Below the pieces are notes generated by a model. That model ran no database searches. It was not told the origin of the DNA and saw only the letters and a program-made list of their open reading frames with translations. DNA of 64,000 bases from Akkermansiaceae bacterium. GTDB taxonomy: Bacteria; Verrucomicrobiota; Verrucomicrobiia; Verrucomicrobiales; DEV007. This document shows, piece by piece, positions 35,110-44,785 of the stretch. Both the position numbers and the translations under genes were made by a program. Every line of letters begins with the position of its first letter. Within the stretch, counting starts at the first letter, position 1. The stretch is from positions 1-64,000 of the forward strand of contig JACKQE010000007.1 of assembly GCA_024233005.1 (NCBI GenBank), written 5' to 3'.

Positions 35110-35787
35110 CTAGGGCTTGGCCTGTGCCAATCCTGGAATCGGGCCATAGCCGACGAAACGGCTTTTGGATTCCGCCGCAGGCAGACCCAGGTCGAAGACG
35201 CTGACGCCATGGATCGCCCGCCCCCGGTAGCGGCGCCCGCTGCTGGCGCCGAACACCACCGGTTTGCCGTCGGATTTAAGCGTCCCGAAGTAGATCATGA
35301 CATGCGAGATGGGAGGAGTCCTCCCCGAAGTGTCGTAGGTGCCTTGCCAGAACAGGAGATCACCCGGTTGGAGTTGGGCAAAGGCAGGGTCTTCGGCCCG
35401 GGTGGCGCCTTCCGCGGAGTGGAACATCCCTTTGTCCACCAGCCAACGGTACATGTCAAAGCTCGACCGGGGAGGTTTCAATCCGAGCGCCTGCAACGTA
35501 TGGTAGACTGTCCCAGAGCAGTCCATGCCGCCGGAGGCAGGGTCACACGACCCATAATGGTAGCCAAGGTCCTTGGAGGTCAGGGCCAGCCCGGTGTCGA
35601 TCAATTGTCGCAGAGGTTTGGACAGTCCCGGATATTCCCGGAGATCTCCCGGCTTGAGGGAAGCCACGCTTACCTTCACTGCCGACGTTTCTTTTGCGGA
35701 GGTGGCGGCGGGAGGGCTTTGAGCCACTACCGACGTCCCGACAGCGGCCCACCCCAGAAGCAGAAGGAGGCTGTTGCAGGTTCCCAT
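35110..35787 (-). CDS. Exported NlpC/P60 (C40) cell-wall peptidase
   Basis: A 225-aa protein with a signal peptide (LLLLLGWAAVGTSVVAQ) and an NlpC/P60 core with Cys90 in GGMDCSGTVYHTL and His162 in PPISHVMIYFG. LQPGDLLFWQGTY precedes the His as usual. It probably cleaves peptidoglycan stem peptides. The region between Cys and His is longer than in short family members. It follows an MFS gene with an 18-bp gap, so it may be co-transcribed with it. Confidence 0.9.
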   Translation of the reverse strand: MGTCNSLLLLLGWAAVGTSVVAQSPPAATSAKETSAVKVSVASLKPGDLREYPGLSKPLRQLIDTGLALTSKDLGYHYGSCDPASGGMDCSGTVYHTLQALGLKPPRSSFDMYRWLVDKGMFHSAEGATRAEDPAFAQLQPGDLLFWQGTYDTSGRTPPISHVMIYFGTLKSDGKPVVFGASSGRRYRGRAIHGVSVFDLGLPAAESKSRFVGYGPIPGLAQAKP

Positions 35788-35805
35788 GGTGATCGGTCAG
35801 GCTGG

Positions 35806-37290
35806 TTAGTCGGTCGGCTGATCTTTCGGCTCTGGAAGGAAGAATCCCACAAGAAAGCTGATGACCGCGATGGTCAGACCGACAATGCCGGCAGCTTTGG
35901 CGATGTGGAGCGGGAGGAGCGGGCCATCGCCAGCCAGCATGGGCGCCACCAGTGAGGTCGTCACGAACGCCATGCTGGTGCCAATCATCCGTCCCCCGAC
36001 GTTGGTTGCGAAACTGCCGCCGGTGCCCCGAAGATGGAGGGGGAAGACTTTGGGGAGATACTCCCCAAAGTAGCTGAACTGGGCCACCGTGACGAGACCG
36101 CAAAGGGCATACGCGAATAGGAAGGCGTTACCTCCTTGCGGGAAAAACACGAAATACGTCAGCGGCAGGATGATGAGGGCGGGAATCTGGAAGATGCGGA
36201 GGAGCTTGATTCGGCTGATGCCAACAATCAGCAGGACCGCGAGCAGGATCCGGCCCACCAGCCCCCCCATCTCTTGGTGGAACTGGACCTTGTCACCCAT
36301 CTTTTTGACCTCTTCGATGAGGGGACGCTGTTTGCCGAAATTCTCTTTGATCTTGCCCAAGATTTCTTTACGAGCCGGATCTTCCGCCGCCAGTTTGTTG
36401 AACTCCGCATTCAGACCATCGGCCTCCTTGCGCAAGGGGGCAAGGGCCTTGGACTGTTCCTTCAACTCAGGAAGTCCCGGGGTGACCCGGGCCACGGTGA
36501 CCTGGAGGGCTCCAAAGGCCACGCCATAGGCACAGGCGGACAAAACGGCGGTGACGATTGTGACGCGCCGCAGCTCGGGGGCGAAGAGCATGGCAAAACT
36601 GGGGCGCTTGAGCTGGCCAGAGGCCCGTTTCTCCAGCCACACCTTGGATTCCGGAACGAAAGGCAGCATCATGGCAATGGGGATGGCCGGGAGAATACCC
36701 GTCATCAGGAGGTAGCGCCAGGAGCCGGCAGTCGCGGCTCCGAGTGCGGTCGGCAGCCCCATCAAGGGCATGTCGGCGGCGTGCGTGCTGATCCAGAAAC
36801 TGATCGCGGTGACGAAGATGCCTCCCAACGAGGCGCAGGCCTGGGTGATGCCGAGCCACTTTTCCCTTTGATGTTTGTCCTGGAAGACTTCCGCAAGCCA
36901 GGTGATGGCGGCCACAAATTCCACGCAGACCCCGATGAAGGTCGTGGAACGGAAAAAGACGAACATGCCCAGAGAGGTGCTGTAGGCGGCCGCGAAAGGC
37001 GAGAACGAGTAGACGAAAATGCTCAGCGCCATGATCGTTTTGCGGCCAAACTTGTCGACCAGCCAGCCTCCCAGCAGGCCGAAGACCCCGCCGCAGAGGG
37101 CGCTGATCCACAGCAGACGGCCCACCCAGCTGGTGACCAGCGGGTTGTTCATGGGCACCTTGAGCAACTCCGAGATCGCCGGGGCGGCGACCAGCGGGGT
37201 CATCAGCAGCTCGTAGGTGTCGAACAAAAAGCCAATGGCGGCAATGATGATAATGAGCCAATGCGTGCGGGTCAGGTTGGGAGCGGACAT
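35806..37290 (-). CDS. MFS transporter with an inserted coiled-coil loop
   Basis: A 494-aa protein with about 12 hydrophobic segments and the loop signature GGWLVDKFGRKTIMAL. Between two membrane segments, a charged helical insert of about 75 residues (about 287-360, PELKEQSKALAPLRKEAD...) interrupts the usual fold and probably forms a coiled coil outside the membrane. The C-terminus ends in a short charged tail. Substrate unknown; the upstream TIM-barrel isomerase (42 bp away, same strand) suggests a sugar or sugar-like compound. Confidence 0.9.
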   Translation of the reverse strand: MSAPNLTRTHWLIIIIAAIGFLFDTYELLMTPLVAAPAISELLKVPMNNPLVTSWVGRLLWISALCGGVFGLLGGWLVDKFGRKTIMALSIFVYSFSPFAAAYSTSLGMFVFFRSTTFIGVCVEFVAAITWLAEVFQDKHQREKWLGITQACASLGGIFVTAISFWISTHAADMPLMGLPTALGAATAGSWRYLLMTGILPAIPIAMMLPFVPESKVWLEKRASGQLKRPSFAMLFAPELRRVTIVTAVLSACAYGVAFGALQVTVARVTPGLPELKEQSKALAPLRKEADGLNAEFNKLAAEDPARKEILGKIKENFGKQRPLIEEVKKMGDKVQFHQEMGGLVGRILLAVLLIVGISRIKLLRIFQIPALIILPLTYFVFFPQGGNAFLFAYALCGLVTVAQFSYFGEYLPKVFPLHLRGTGGSFATNVGGRMIGTSMAFVTTSLVAPMLAGDGPLLPLHIAKAAGIVGLTIAVISFLVGFFLPEPKDQPTD

Positions 37291-37332
37291 GGAATTCAGG
37301 GAGTTGGACGAAGGCGGGGAGTGAAAGTCAAA

Positions 37333-38283
37333 TCAGGCGATGGCGGCTCGCATTTTTTCGATCCATTGGGGGACCGCCGCAAACGGATCCTCCTTGGCTT
37401 CATATTCCAAGGTGAACCAGCCCTGATAGCCGGCGTCGCGCAAGATGCCGACAATCCGGGCGATGTCCATGGGTTCCGTGGGCTTGCCTTTGGGGTTCAT
37501 CTCACATTTCAACTGCACATTGACCGCGTAGGGGGCGATTTTCGCCAGATCGCCATAGGGATCGGCCGTGTGGAAATTTCCCGAATCGAGGTTGATGCCG
37601 ACCCACGGGCTGTCGACCGCGCGGACAATTTCGATCAGCGGATCTGCCTCCGCGACGATCCCTCCGTGGTTTTCCAGTCCGAGGAAAATGCCGCGTTCTG
37701 CGGCAAAGCCCGCGACTTGGGAGAGGGTCTCGATGCAGTTCTTGATGGCCTGCTCCTGGGTGATCGATTTGTCGGGCGCTCCGGCGAAGACCCTGATGTG
37801 GGGCGCTCCGAGGAGCAGGGCATGTTCGATCCAAAGATTGGTGTAGGCGACCTGCTCGTCAAGCTTCTCTCCCTGCGGCAAAGTGAAGGAGTTGCCGATG
37901 GCGGTGCCGGTGAAGGGAACCCCACGCAGGTAAGCATGGCGTTTCAGGTCGAGAAGCCAGTCTTGCTCGACATCCTTCGGGAAGAAATAGCTGGTGATCT
38001 CGGCTCCGACGCCCAGGTCCGCGCAATAGTCGACGAAATCGTGCATTTCCCATGCTTCTCGTCCTTCGACTTTCTGCTCCTTGTCCCGCATCCAGTGGAA
38101 GTACTGGCGGAAAGAATACGCGGCGAGTCCCAATTGCAGCCGGGGCTTGCCAGTCCGCTTGATCGGCTCGATGGCTGGAGCTGGGGTGGCTCCGGTGGCC
38201 AGAAGCCCACCGCCCAGGCCGAGGCCGAGGGTGGAAAGAAAACCGCGGCGGCTGGCGGGAGAAGTGGGTGGTTGGGTGGACAT
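37333..38283 (-). CDS. Tat-exported sugar isomerase/epimerase-like TIM-barrel protein
   Basis: 316 aa from ATG at 38283. A twin-arginine signal SRRGFLSTLGLGLGGGLL is followed by the barrel, with IFLGLENHGG (Glu), VGINLDSGNFHTADP (Asp, His), VQLKCEM and GWFTLEYEAKEDP (Glu) as likely metal ligands. Periplasmic members of this family in Verrucomicrobiota are common near sulfatases and transporters. First gene of a probable unit with the MFS transporter and NlpC/P60 protein. Confidence 0.9.
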   Translation of the reverse strand: MSTQPPTSPASRRGFLSTLGLGLGGGLLATGATPAPAIEPIKRTGKPRLQLGLAAYSFRQYFHWMRDKEQKVEGREAWEMHDFVDYCADLGVGAEITSYFFPKDVEQDWLLDLKRHAYLRGVPFTGTAIGNSFTLPQGEKLDEQVAYTNLWIEHALLLGAPHIRVFAGAPDKSITQEQAIKNCIETLSQVAGFAAERGIFLGLENHGGIVAEADPLIEIVRAVDSPWVGINLDSGNFHTADPYGDLAKIAPYAVNVQLKCEMNPKGKPTEPMDIARIVGILRDAGYQGWFTLEYEAKEDPFAAVPQWIEKMRAAIA

Positions 38284-38545
38284 GGTGGAGCGGGTGAGGA
38301 ATCGTAAAGGGGCTATTCTTTCATGTCCGGAGGCGTTTTGCCATCGAAATCCCCCCTGCCACCAATCCCCGCATCGCGCCATGAAATCTGGGCTGTGCGG
38401 GGTCCTTGGGACGGGAAAAAAACGAACCGTGTTCTATCTTGTTAATATAATTATTGCAAAAACCATAATAATTGGTAATCTAATGGAACATCTCCTGCCA
38501 TCGTGCGGAATTGGGTGAAGACTGCGGATACGTGACGCCAGCACT

Positions 38546-40561
38546 ATGGCTGCCAAGCTGAAACTGACAAAAGACGACCAGACCTTGGAAATGCCGTTGC
38601 AGGAGGTGAGCTACACTTTCGGCACGGCTCCAGGGAACAGCGTCCCTGTGCCTGCCCGGTTCAAGTTGGAAGACCGCCATTTCGCGATCGAAACCGTGCC
38701 CGGCCAACGCCATCACCTTGTCCCTGTGAGTCGCAAGGGCACCACCGAGGTCAACGGCGTGACGGTGAAATCTCCCCACCTTCTGGAGCATGGCGACATC
38801 ATCAAAGCCGGAGGCATGGTTTTGGAATACCACAACCCGCGCCCAAAAGAGCGCGGAACCTTCCGGTTGGGCCCCGCCGGAATCAGTTTGGCGGTTTTGT
38901 TGGGTTTGTCTCTGATGGGACTGGGGGCGTGGCAAAAGTATCAGGAATTCACGAATTCGCGGCCCTTGGCGGCCCCCCTCGCAAGACCGGACGAGCCCGA
39001 AGCTGGTCTGGATAGTTCCTTGCCGCCCGGCCAGACCGCTGAGGTGGAGGAAATTCGGGCCGGGATCGACGCTGCCTCCGCGATTTCCTCGGAGACTCCT
39101 GCGGAAGCTTTCGAAGCAGGAGCCGATCATCCTGGAGAACCTGGTGCCGAAAGGATTTCGGAATCCGATCAAAAATTGGTGGCCGAACTCGTCGCAACCC
39201 TGGAGGAACCCTACTTTCATTCCCTCCTAAATGATCGTGAAAGACGATGGCACGAGGCCTACCAGAAGCTGCAAGTGGAGGATTATTTGGTGCACGGTCA
39301 CCGGGCTCCTGAATGGGATCGCGATGCCTTGTCTGCCATCATACTCCATTCCCGGCTCGTCGTGGACATGGTGCGGGCCTTGGCCAGACCCGGTCAGAAC
39401 GCCTTTCCCCGGCACCTCGGGGCGGCTCTTGCGGAAGGCTGCCGCGACCCCTGGGTGATGACTCTGGCCATGATTTTTGAGGAAATGCCGGGAGGATATC
39501 AACTGGATTATCCTGGAGTCAAAACTGGAGCGGCGGGGCACCGCCAGATCCTTGATCAGCTCAAAGAGTTTCCGCGAACGCCCTACATCGCCACTCGGTT
39601 GTATCTTCGGGTCATGAATTTCCTTGCGGGTCTGTCGATGGTCCCGTTGAAGGACATTTCCTACAAACGGGACATCGCCCGCGTCGGGGCGGAGAACCTT
39701 TACCACCTGAATGAATGGATGCGGCTGGGAGGCGATGCGGTTGTCCAGTCCCGTCCAGAGCTCGCCGGATCGGTCTTGGAAGGCGAATACTACCGAAATC
39801 TGAGCGAGTACAGCGAGATCATCTGCCGTCTTTTCGTGCAGCCGACCAATGCGATCGACTTCCTCGAAAAGAACCTTACTTCCAACCTTAAGGAAAAAGA
39901 AAGACGGCTCGTCGTGGGCAAGTTCCTGCTCGACACGGGCTACCGCATCAAACGCGGGCGGCGTCTCGAAGCCCTTTCGGAGAAAGAACGGGAAGCCTAC
40001 CAATCCGCCATGGACAAGGCCCGGGAAGCGCTCCAGGAGGCTTGGTCAGGGGGGATTCAAACCGAAGTGGTTGCGGAAAACATGTTGGTGGTGCTCCGCG
40101 GCACCGGGCACCGGGACGAACTCGATGAATGGTTGATGAATGGCCTCGAGCATGGATCCGGCCTGAAAGGAACGGTGTGCGAGGAGCGACGTCTCGGGAT
40201 TCCCAGTCTCGTGTATGGTGGGCGACCTGGTGATCTGACGGCACTATTGCGGCGTGTCCAATCCGTCGATCTGGCAGCGGCCAAGAAGCTGGCCTGGTCG
40301 ATGAGCATCAGTGAGCGGGAAAAGCTCGGAACGGATGCCATCTGGCCGAATGTGGCAGCGGTTTTCGATGCCTGGTTGCGGGTCCATCCGGAGGATTTCA
40401 GCGGCTGGAGCGAGTATGCCTGTGCTTCCTACATGGTGGGAAGGGACAAAGCCTCTCTCCAAATGGTGACTCAACTTCAGAGCGATGTGATCGAGTTTCC
40501 GCTTTTCTGCGGCAACCTCCCGGAGTGGTCAAAAATCATGCAGTACCTCAACCGGCCCTGA
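38546..40561 (+). CDS. FHA-like domain membrane protein of unknown function
   Basis: A 671-aa protein. Residues 1-96 fit an FHA fold: GTAPGNSVPVP, LEDRHFAIE, GTTEVNGVTV and LEHGDIIKAGGMVLEY. The usual phospho-contact Arg and Ser are changed (GT for GR, LEDRH for SRxH), so phosphothreonine binding is doubtful. One membrane helix (about 111-129) is followed by an acidic Pro/Ala linker and a large, mostly helical domain of about 440 residues with no recognised family. An AT-rich region (38431-38500) upstream may hold its promoter. The M1 aminopeptidase gene follows after 74 bp. Confidence 0.75.
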   Translation: MAAKLKLTKDDQTLEMPLQEVSYTFGTAPGNSVPVPARFKLEDRHFAIETVPGQRHHLVPVSRKGTTEVNGVTVKSPHLLEHGDIIKAGGMVLEYHNPRPKERGTFRLGPAGISLAVLLGLSLMGLGAWQKYQEFTNSRPLAAPLARPDEPEAGLDSSLPPGQTAEVEEIRAGIDAASAISSETPAEAFEAGADHPGEPGAERISESDQKLVAELVATLEEPYFHSLLNDRERRWHEAYQKLQVEDYLVHGHRAPEWDRDALSAIILHSRLVVDMVRALARPGQNAFPRHLGAALAEGCRDPWVMTLAMIFEEMPGGYQLDYPGVKTGAAGHRQILDQLKEFPRTPYIATRLYLRVMNFLAGLSMVPLKDISYKRDIARVGAENLYHLNEWMRLGGDAVVQSRPELAGSVLEGEYYRNLSEYSEIICRLFVQPTNAIDFLEKNLTSNLKEKERRLVVGKFLLDTGYRIKRGRRLEALSEKEREAYQSAMDKAREALQEAWSGGIQTEVVAENMLVVLRGTGHRDELDEWLMNGLEHGSGLKGTVCEERRLGIPSLVYGGRPGDLTALLRRVQSVDLAAAKKLAWSMSISEREKLGTDAIWPNVAAVFDAWLRVHPEDFSGWSEYACASYMVGRDKASLQMVTQLQSDVIEFPLFCGNLPEWSKIMQYLNRP

Positions 40562-40635
40562 AAGGAGGTCCAGCAGGGGTATCCGAGTTGGAGATTGTGC
40601 TTTACCCTGTCGTCGGGCGCTGGTATTGCCTCGTC

Positions 40636-43287
40636 ATGACCGTCTCTTTCGCGCGCACCTGTTTGGCCCTCCTCGGTTTTACCCTGTTCGGAATCCCGGT
40701 CCCCGGGGTGGGGGAGGAATGCCGTTGTGGCTGGGAAATCTGCGCGGAAAAAAGCCGGCTCCGGATCCTCGCCCCTCCCAGTGAGGCTGCCGGTGGCGCC
40801 GCCCGGAAGTATGAACGGGATCGGGAAATTGACCTGCTCCGGGTCATCATCGATGTCACTCCCGATTTTGCGGCGCGCTCTCTGTCGGGACAAACGACGC
40901 TCCGGTTTGCGCCCCTCGGGAGGCCGCTCCGGCAATTGAAGCTGGATGCCGTGGAACTCCAGATCGCTTCGGTGGAAGCGGATGTGCCGATCGAGGATTG
41001 GGATGCCGGCCGTGAAAAACTGGTGCTGACTTTTGTGTCCCCCCTTCCTCCCGGCAAAGAAGTCGAAGTGAAGATCCGCTATCGCTGCGAACCGCGGGAT
41101 GGTTGGTATTTCCGCACCGAAGCCATGGGTTACAAAAAGGGGGATGACCATTTCTGGACCCAGGGAGAGCCGGAGCGGCACCGGTATTGGTTTCCCTGCT
41201 ATGATTATCCGAATGAACGGTTCTCCACCGAGACGATCTGCCATCTTCCTGACGGCATGACGGCGGTGTCCAATGGGGTTCTCAAGTCCGCGGAGAAAAA
41301 TCCCGCAACCGGTCTTACCGCCTATCATTGGGTCCAGGAAAAGCCTCATGTGAATTACCTCGTCTCCATTGTCGGCGGGTTTTTGAACAAGCTGGAAGAC
41401 CATCATGGAGATCTCCCGTTGGCCTTTTACACGCCGCCGTCCGAATTCGCCCAAGCGGCGCTTTCCTTTGGTGATACCAAAAAAATCCTCGGCTTCTTCG
41501 AAAAGGAAACCGGGGTGGCCTTCCCATGGGACAAGTATTTCAATGTCTGCGTGCAGGATTTCATTGCCGGCGGCATGGAAAACACCAGCGTCACCACCCT
41601 GACCGTGAACACCCTCCATGTGCCGGAGCAGGAGACTCTGCGCACGAGCCGCGATCTGGACGCGCACGAGGCCGCGCATCAATGGTTCGGTGATCTCGTC
41701 ACCTGCAAAGATTGGAGCCAGATCTGGCTCAACGAGGGGTTTGCGACCTACTTTGCGCACCTTTACGAGGGCGAAAAAAACGGGGCCGACGCCATGCGTC
41801 ATGGGCTCCTCCGAGACGCGGAAACGGTGATTCGCAGCGGCGATGAGCGCCCCATCACCTGGCGTGGCTACCAGGATCCCATGGAGCAGTTCGACCAGAG
41901 GGCGTATCCGAAGGGCTCCTGGGTGCTGCACATGCTGCGATCGCAGATCGGGGCCGACCTCTTTCGTGACGGCATCCGCACCTATCTCGAACGTCACCGG
42001 GGCCAATTGGTGGAAACGGCGGATCTGCGCGACGTGGTCGAGGAATTGACCGGGCGCTCCTGGGACCGGTTTTTCGACCAGTGGGTCCACCATGGGGGCA
42101 CGCCCTCCTTGAAAGTGGCTTACCAATGGGATCAGACCCGAAAACAGGCGCGACTGTCCGTGACGCAAACCCAGAAGCTCTCGGAGGCCGTCATGCTCTT
42201 TCATCTCCCCCTTCCGGTGCGGTTCCTCATCGGGGGGAAAGTGCACGACTTCACTCTGGACGTGGATGAGGTCACGGAAGACTTCGCCTTTGATCTGCCC
42301 GGAAAACCTGACCAGGTGCGCCTTGATCCGGATGTCACGGTGCTTGCGGCGATTGATTTTAAAGTCGCCGATCCAATGCTCTTCGCCCAGTTGGAGCAAA
42401 AGGATGACCTGATCGGGCGAATGTTGGGGGTGCGGCAGCTGGGGGGGCGCACCGATGAGCCGGCTCTCGAGCGTCTCGAAAAAGCCCTGCGGGGTGATCC
42501 TGCTTGGCAGGTGCGTGTTGAAGCGGCGCAGGCCCTTGGCAAAAGTGGCGGACCGAAAGCATTGGCCCGACTCCAGGCAAGCCTTGATCAACCTGATGCG
42601 AGAGCCCGCCGGGAAGTGGTCAGAGCGTTGTCCCATTGGTTTGATCCGTCCGCCCGTGACGTGCTCAAAGGCGTGGTGACGGCTGAGAAGAATCCGGACA
42701 TTGTCGCCGAGGCCCTTGCGGGTCTGGCGAAATACCCCTCCAGTGATGTCCGCAATGAGCTGCTCGCGGCGCTCGATCGCGACTCCTACCGCAATGGCAT
42801 TTCCGTCGCCGCCATGCGCGCATTGCGGGTTCAGGCCGACCCTTCCGTCGTGCCCCGCCTGCTTGGTGAACTCCAGACCGATGCCGCAAAATACGCCACC
42901 AGGGATTTGGGCTCCGGGGCGGAAACCCTGGGCTACCTGGCGGGGCTTGCCGAGGACCCTCCCCAGCGCAACAGGGTGCGGGAGTTTCTGCTTTCCCAAC
43001 TGACCGATCCCCGGGATCAGTTGCGGGCAGCCGTGATTCGGGCTCTGGGTGAGTTGGGTGATCCTCAGGCGGCTGAGCCGGTTCGCTCATTCCTTGTTGC
43101 AGGACGCGAGGAGTCACCGGAATACAAGGCCGCTGATGCTGCGGTCAAAAAGCTCAACGCTTCCAAACCTCAGGGAGCCGAAGTCCAGGATCTGAGAAAG
43201 GAGCTCCTCGAGATGCAGAAAGGCATCGACTCCCTGAAAAAGGAACTGGGGGAACTTGAAAAAAGGCCCCAAAAATCGAAACCTTAA
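40636..43287 (+). CDS. Exported M1-family aminopeptidase with C-terminal HEAT repeats
   Basis: 883 aa from ATG at 40636 with a signal peptide (ARTCLALLGFTLFGIPVPG). M1 metallopeptidase features are GGMENTS (about 312-318), HEAAHQWFGD (zinc ligands His344 and His348) and NEGFATYF (zinc ligand Glu367). Beyond about 590, regular helical repeats (LERLEKALRGDPAWQVRVEAAQALG type) are HEAT-like. A C-terminal coiled coil (LRKELLEMQKGIDSLKKELGELEK) closes the protein. It trims N-terminal residues from peptides in the periplasm. Stop overlaps by 4 bp that of the convergent sulfatase. An in-frame extension upstream of 40636 lacks a signal peptide and was not used. Confidence 0.92.
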   Translation: MTVSFARTCLALLGFTLFGIPVPGVGEECRCGWEICAEKSRLRILAPPSEAAGGAARKYERDREIDLLRVIIDVTPDFAARSLSGQTTLRFAPLGRPLRQLKLDAVELQIASVEADVPIEDWDAGREKLVLTFVSPLPPGKEVEVKIRYRCEPRDGWYFRTEAMGYKKGDDHFWTQGEPERHRYWFPCYDYPNERFSTETICHLPDGMTAVSNGVLKSAEKNPATGLTAYHWVQEKPHVNYLVSIVGGFLNKLEDHHGDLPLAFYTPPSEFAQAALSFGDTKKILGFFEKETGVAFPWDKYFNVCVQDFIAGGMENTSVTTLTVNTLHVPEQETLRTSRDLDAHEAAHQWFGDLVTCKDWSQIWLNEGFATYFAHLYEGEKNGADAMRHGLLRDAETVIRSGDERPITWRGYQDPMEQFDQRAYPKGSWVLHMLRSQIGADLFRDGIRTYLERHRGQLVETADLRDVVEELTGRSWDRFFDQWVHHGGTPSLKVAYQWDQTRKQARLSVTQTQKLSEAVMLFHLPLPVRFLIGGKVHDFTLDVDEVTEDFAFDLPGKPDQVRLDPDVTVLAAIDFKVADPMLFAQLEQKDDLIGRMLGVRQLGGRTDEPALERLEKALRGDPAWQVRVEAAQALGKSGGPKALARLQASLDQPDARARREVVRALSHWFDPSARDVLKGVVTAEKNPDIVAEALAGLAKYPSSDVRNELLAALDRDSYRNGISVAAMRALRVQADPSVVPRLLGELQTDAAKYATRDLGSGAETLGYLAGLAEDPPQRNRVREFLLSQLTDPRDQLRAAVIRALGELGDPQAAEPVRSFLVAGREESPEYKAADAAVKKLNASKPQGAEVQDLRKELLEMQKGIDSLKKELGELEKRPQKSKP

Positions 43288-44660
43288 CGCCAGGGAACAT
43301 TTCCGGACTCAAAGACATGGCCCTGCAGGGCCTTGAGCAAATCGCCGTAAACTTTGGGTGCCTTTTCCCGGGGCACCGGTTGGGATTCTGCGGGATCGTT
43401 TTTCAAATTGACCATCTGGTATGGCTCGAAGGGAGTGTTGCGGAACAATTTCCAGTCTCCCCGGCGCACCGCATGGTAGTCGAGTCCACCGTATTTGGGG
43501 CCTCCCTCCCGGCGCACCCAGAAAAGGTCCCGCTCAGGAGGAGAAAAAAGCTCTCCCAATAGTTGGGGCAGAAAACTGCGTCCATCGATCCCGTCCGGGG
43601 CAGACACTCCGGCGACCGCGGCCACCGTGGGAAAAATGTCCATGCTCAGAGACACCGCACCCCGGGCCTCGGTCCCCGGCGCGATATGTCCCGGCCAAGA
43701 GGCGCAGGTGGCCACGCGCAATCCGCCCTGCCACATCTCCTGCTTGCCACCGCGGTAGGGAGCATTTCTGGCTCCCACCTCGACTTGCCCCCCGTTGTCG
43801 GAAGTGAACAGAATGAAGGTATGATCGGCTTCACCGGAAGATTTCAGATGGGACAAGACCCGTCCGATGCCGTCGTCGAGGTGTTCGATGAGGGCCACCA
43901 AGGCTGCGCGCTGCTCGCTCATACCCGGTTCCCGTGCTTTGACGCGTTCCAGCCATTCGAGGGGAGGCTGGATGGGCGTGTGGGGCGCATTGTAGGCCAG
44001 ATAGAGGAACCACGGATGCTCTGGATCTCCGGACCGGCTCGAGCGGATGAAATCGATGGCCCAGTCGGTGAACAAATCCGTCGCATGGCCTTGGGGATCG
44101 ATTTCCTGTTCGTCCAATCTCAGGTAATTGATTCCATGGCGACGATGGGTCAGGTAGTCATCCATCATGTCTCCGAGCCATCCGTGAAAGTGATCGAAGC
44201 CGCGGTCGTTGGGGCGGTCCGGTTTTTCCAGACCCAGATGCCATTTGCCCACGATTCCGGTCTGGTAGCCGGCTGTTTTGAGCAGGGAAGGGAGCATCAC
44301 CACATCGTCACGCAGGTTTCCCCAACTCGTGGTTTGCTCGGGCAACGGCGTACGGATGACTCCGGGCACGCCTGCCCGATCTGGATACAGCCCGGTGAGC
44401 AGTGACGCCCGGGTCGGGGAGCAGACCGGGCAATTGGCATGGAAATCCTCCACGCGCACCCCGGAAGCAAAAAGTGCATCCAAATGGGGCGTCTTGACAT
44501 CAGGGGCTCCGGTCACTCCCAGATCGCCATAACCCAGGTCGTCCACCAAGATCACGAGAACATTGGGGGATTTTGCATGGAGGTGCGAAAAATATAATAG
44601 ATTGATTATCAGTAATATAAATGAAATGACAAGGCCGCGCGGAAAGGTTTCGGATTTCAT
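43284..44660 (-). CDS. Exported arylsulfatase-family sulfatase
   Basis: 458 aa from ATG at 44660 with a hydrophobic leader (LVISFILLIINLLYFSHLHA). VLVILVDDLGYGDLGVTG opens the sulfatase fold, the formylglycine site is Cys80 in CSPTRASLLTGLYPDRAG, and GKWHLG and FTSDNGG follow. Third sulfatase in the window and of a different subfamily from the one at 30457. Divergent from the hybrid kinase across 125 AT-rich bp, so joint regulation is conceivable. Confidence 0.93.
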   Translation of the reverse strand: MKSETFPRGLVISFILLIINLLYFSHLHAKSPNVLVILVDDLGYGDLGVTGAPDVKTPHLDALFASGVRVEDFHANCPVCSPTRASLLTGLYPDRAGVPGVIRTPLPEQTTSWGNLRDDVVMLPSLLKTAGYQTGIVGKWHLGLEKPDRPNDRGFDHFHGWLGDMMDDYLTHRRHGINYLRLDEQEIDPQGHATDLFTDWAIDFIRSSRSGDPEHPWFLYLAYNAPHTPIQPPLEWLERVKAREPGMSEQRAALVALIEHLDDGIGRVLSHLKSSGEADHTFILFTSDNGGQVEVGARNAPYRGGKQEMWQGGLRVATCASWPGHIAPGTEARGAVSLSMDIFPTVAAVAGVSAPDGIDGRSFLPQLLGELFSPPERDLFWVRREGGPKYGGLDYHAVRRGDWKLFRNTPFEPYQMVNLKNDPAESQPVPREKAPKVYGDLLKALQGHVFESGNVPWR

Positions 44661-44785
44661 GAGAGAGGATGTGCCTTCAGGATGGAACCCCAAGGCTGAA
44701 CCAGCAAATCAAAAAGCTTCCTCATCTTGGAGTGATAAAGACTTGATAATTATGGAACTTATTGTAATTTTAACGCCAAGAACCT

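Noticed and set aside
36136..38307. 723-codon open frame on the plus strand
   Set aside because: Antisense to the MFS and TIM-barrel genes, with a Gly/Asp/Arg/His-rich low-complexity translation and no motif.
40561..40578. AAAGGAGGTCCAGC resembling the 3' end of 16S rRNA
   Set aside because: Isolated short match just after a stop codon with no rRNA around it; too far from the next ATG to be its ribosome binding site.
40477..42999. 840-codon open frame on the minus strand
   Set aside because: Antisense to the M1 aminopeptidase, which has all zinc ligands; no family seen in the shadow.
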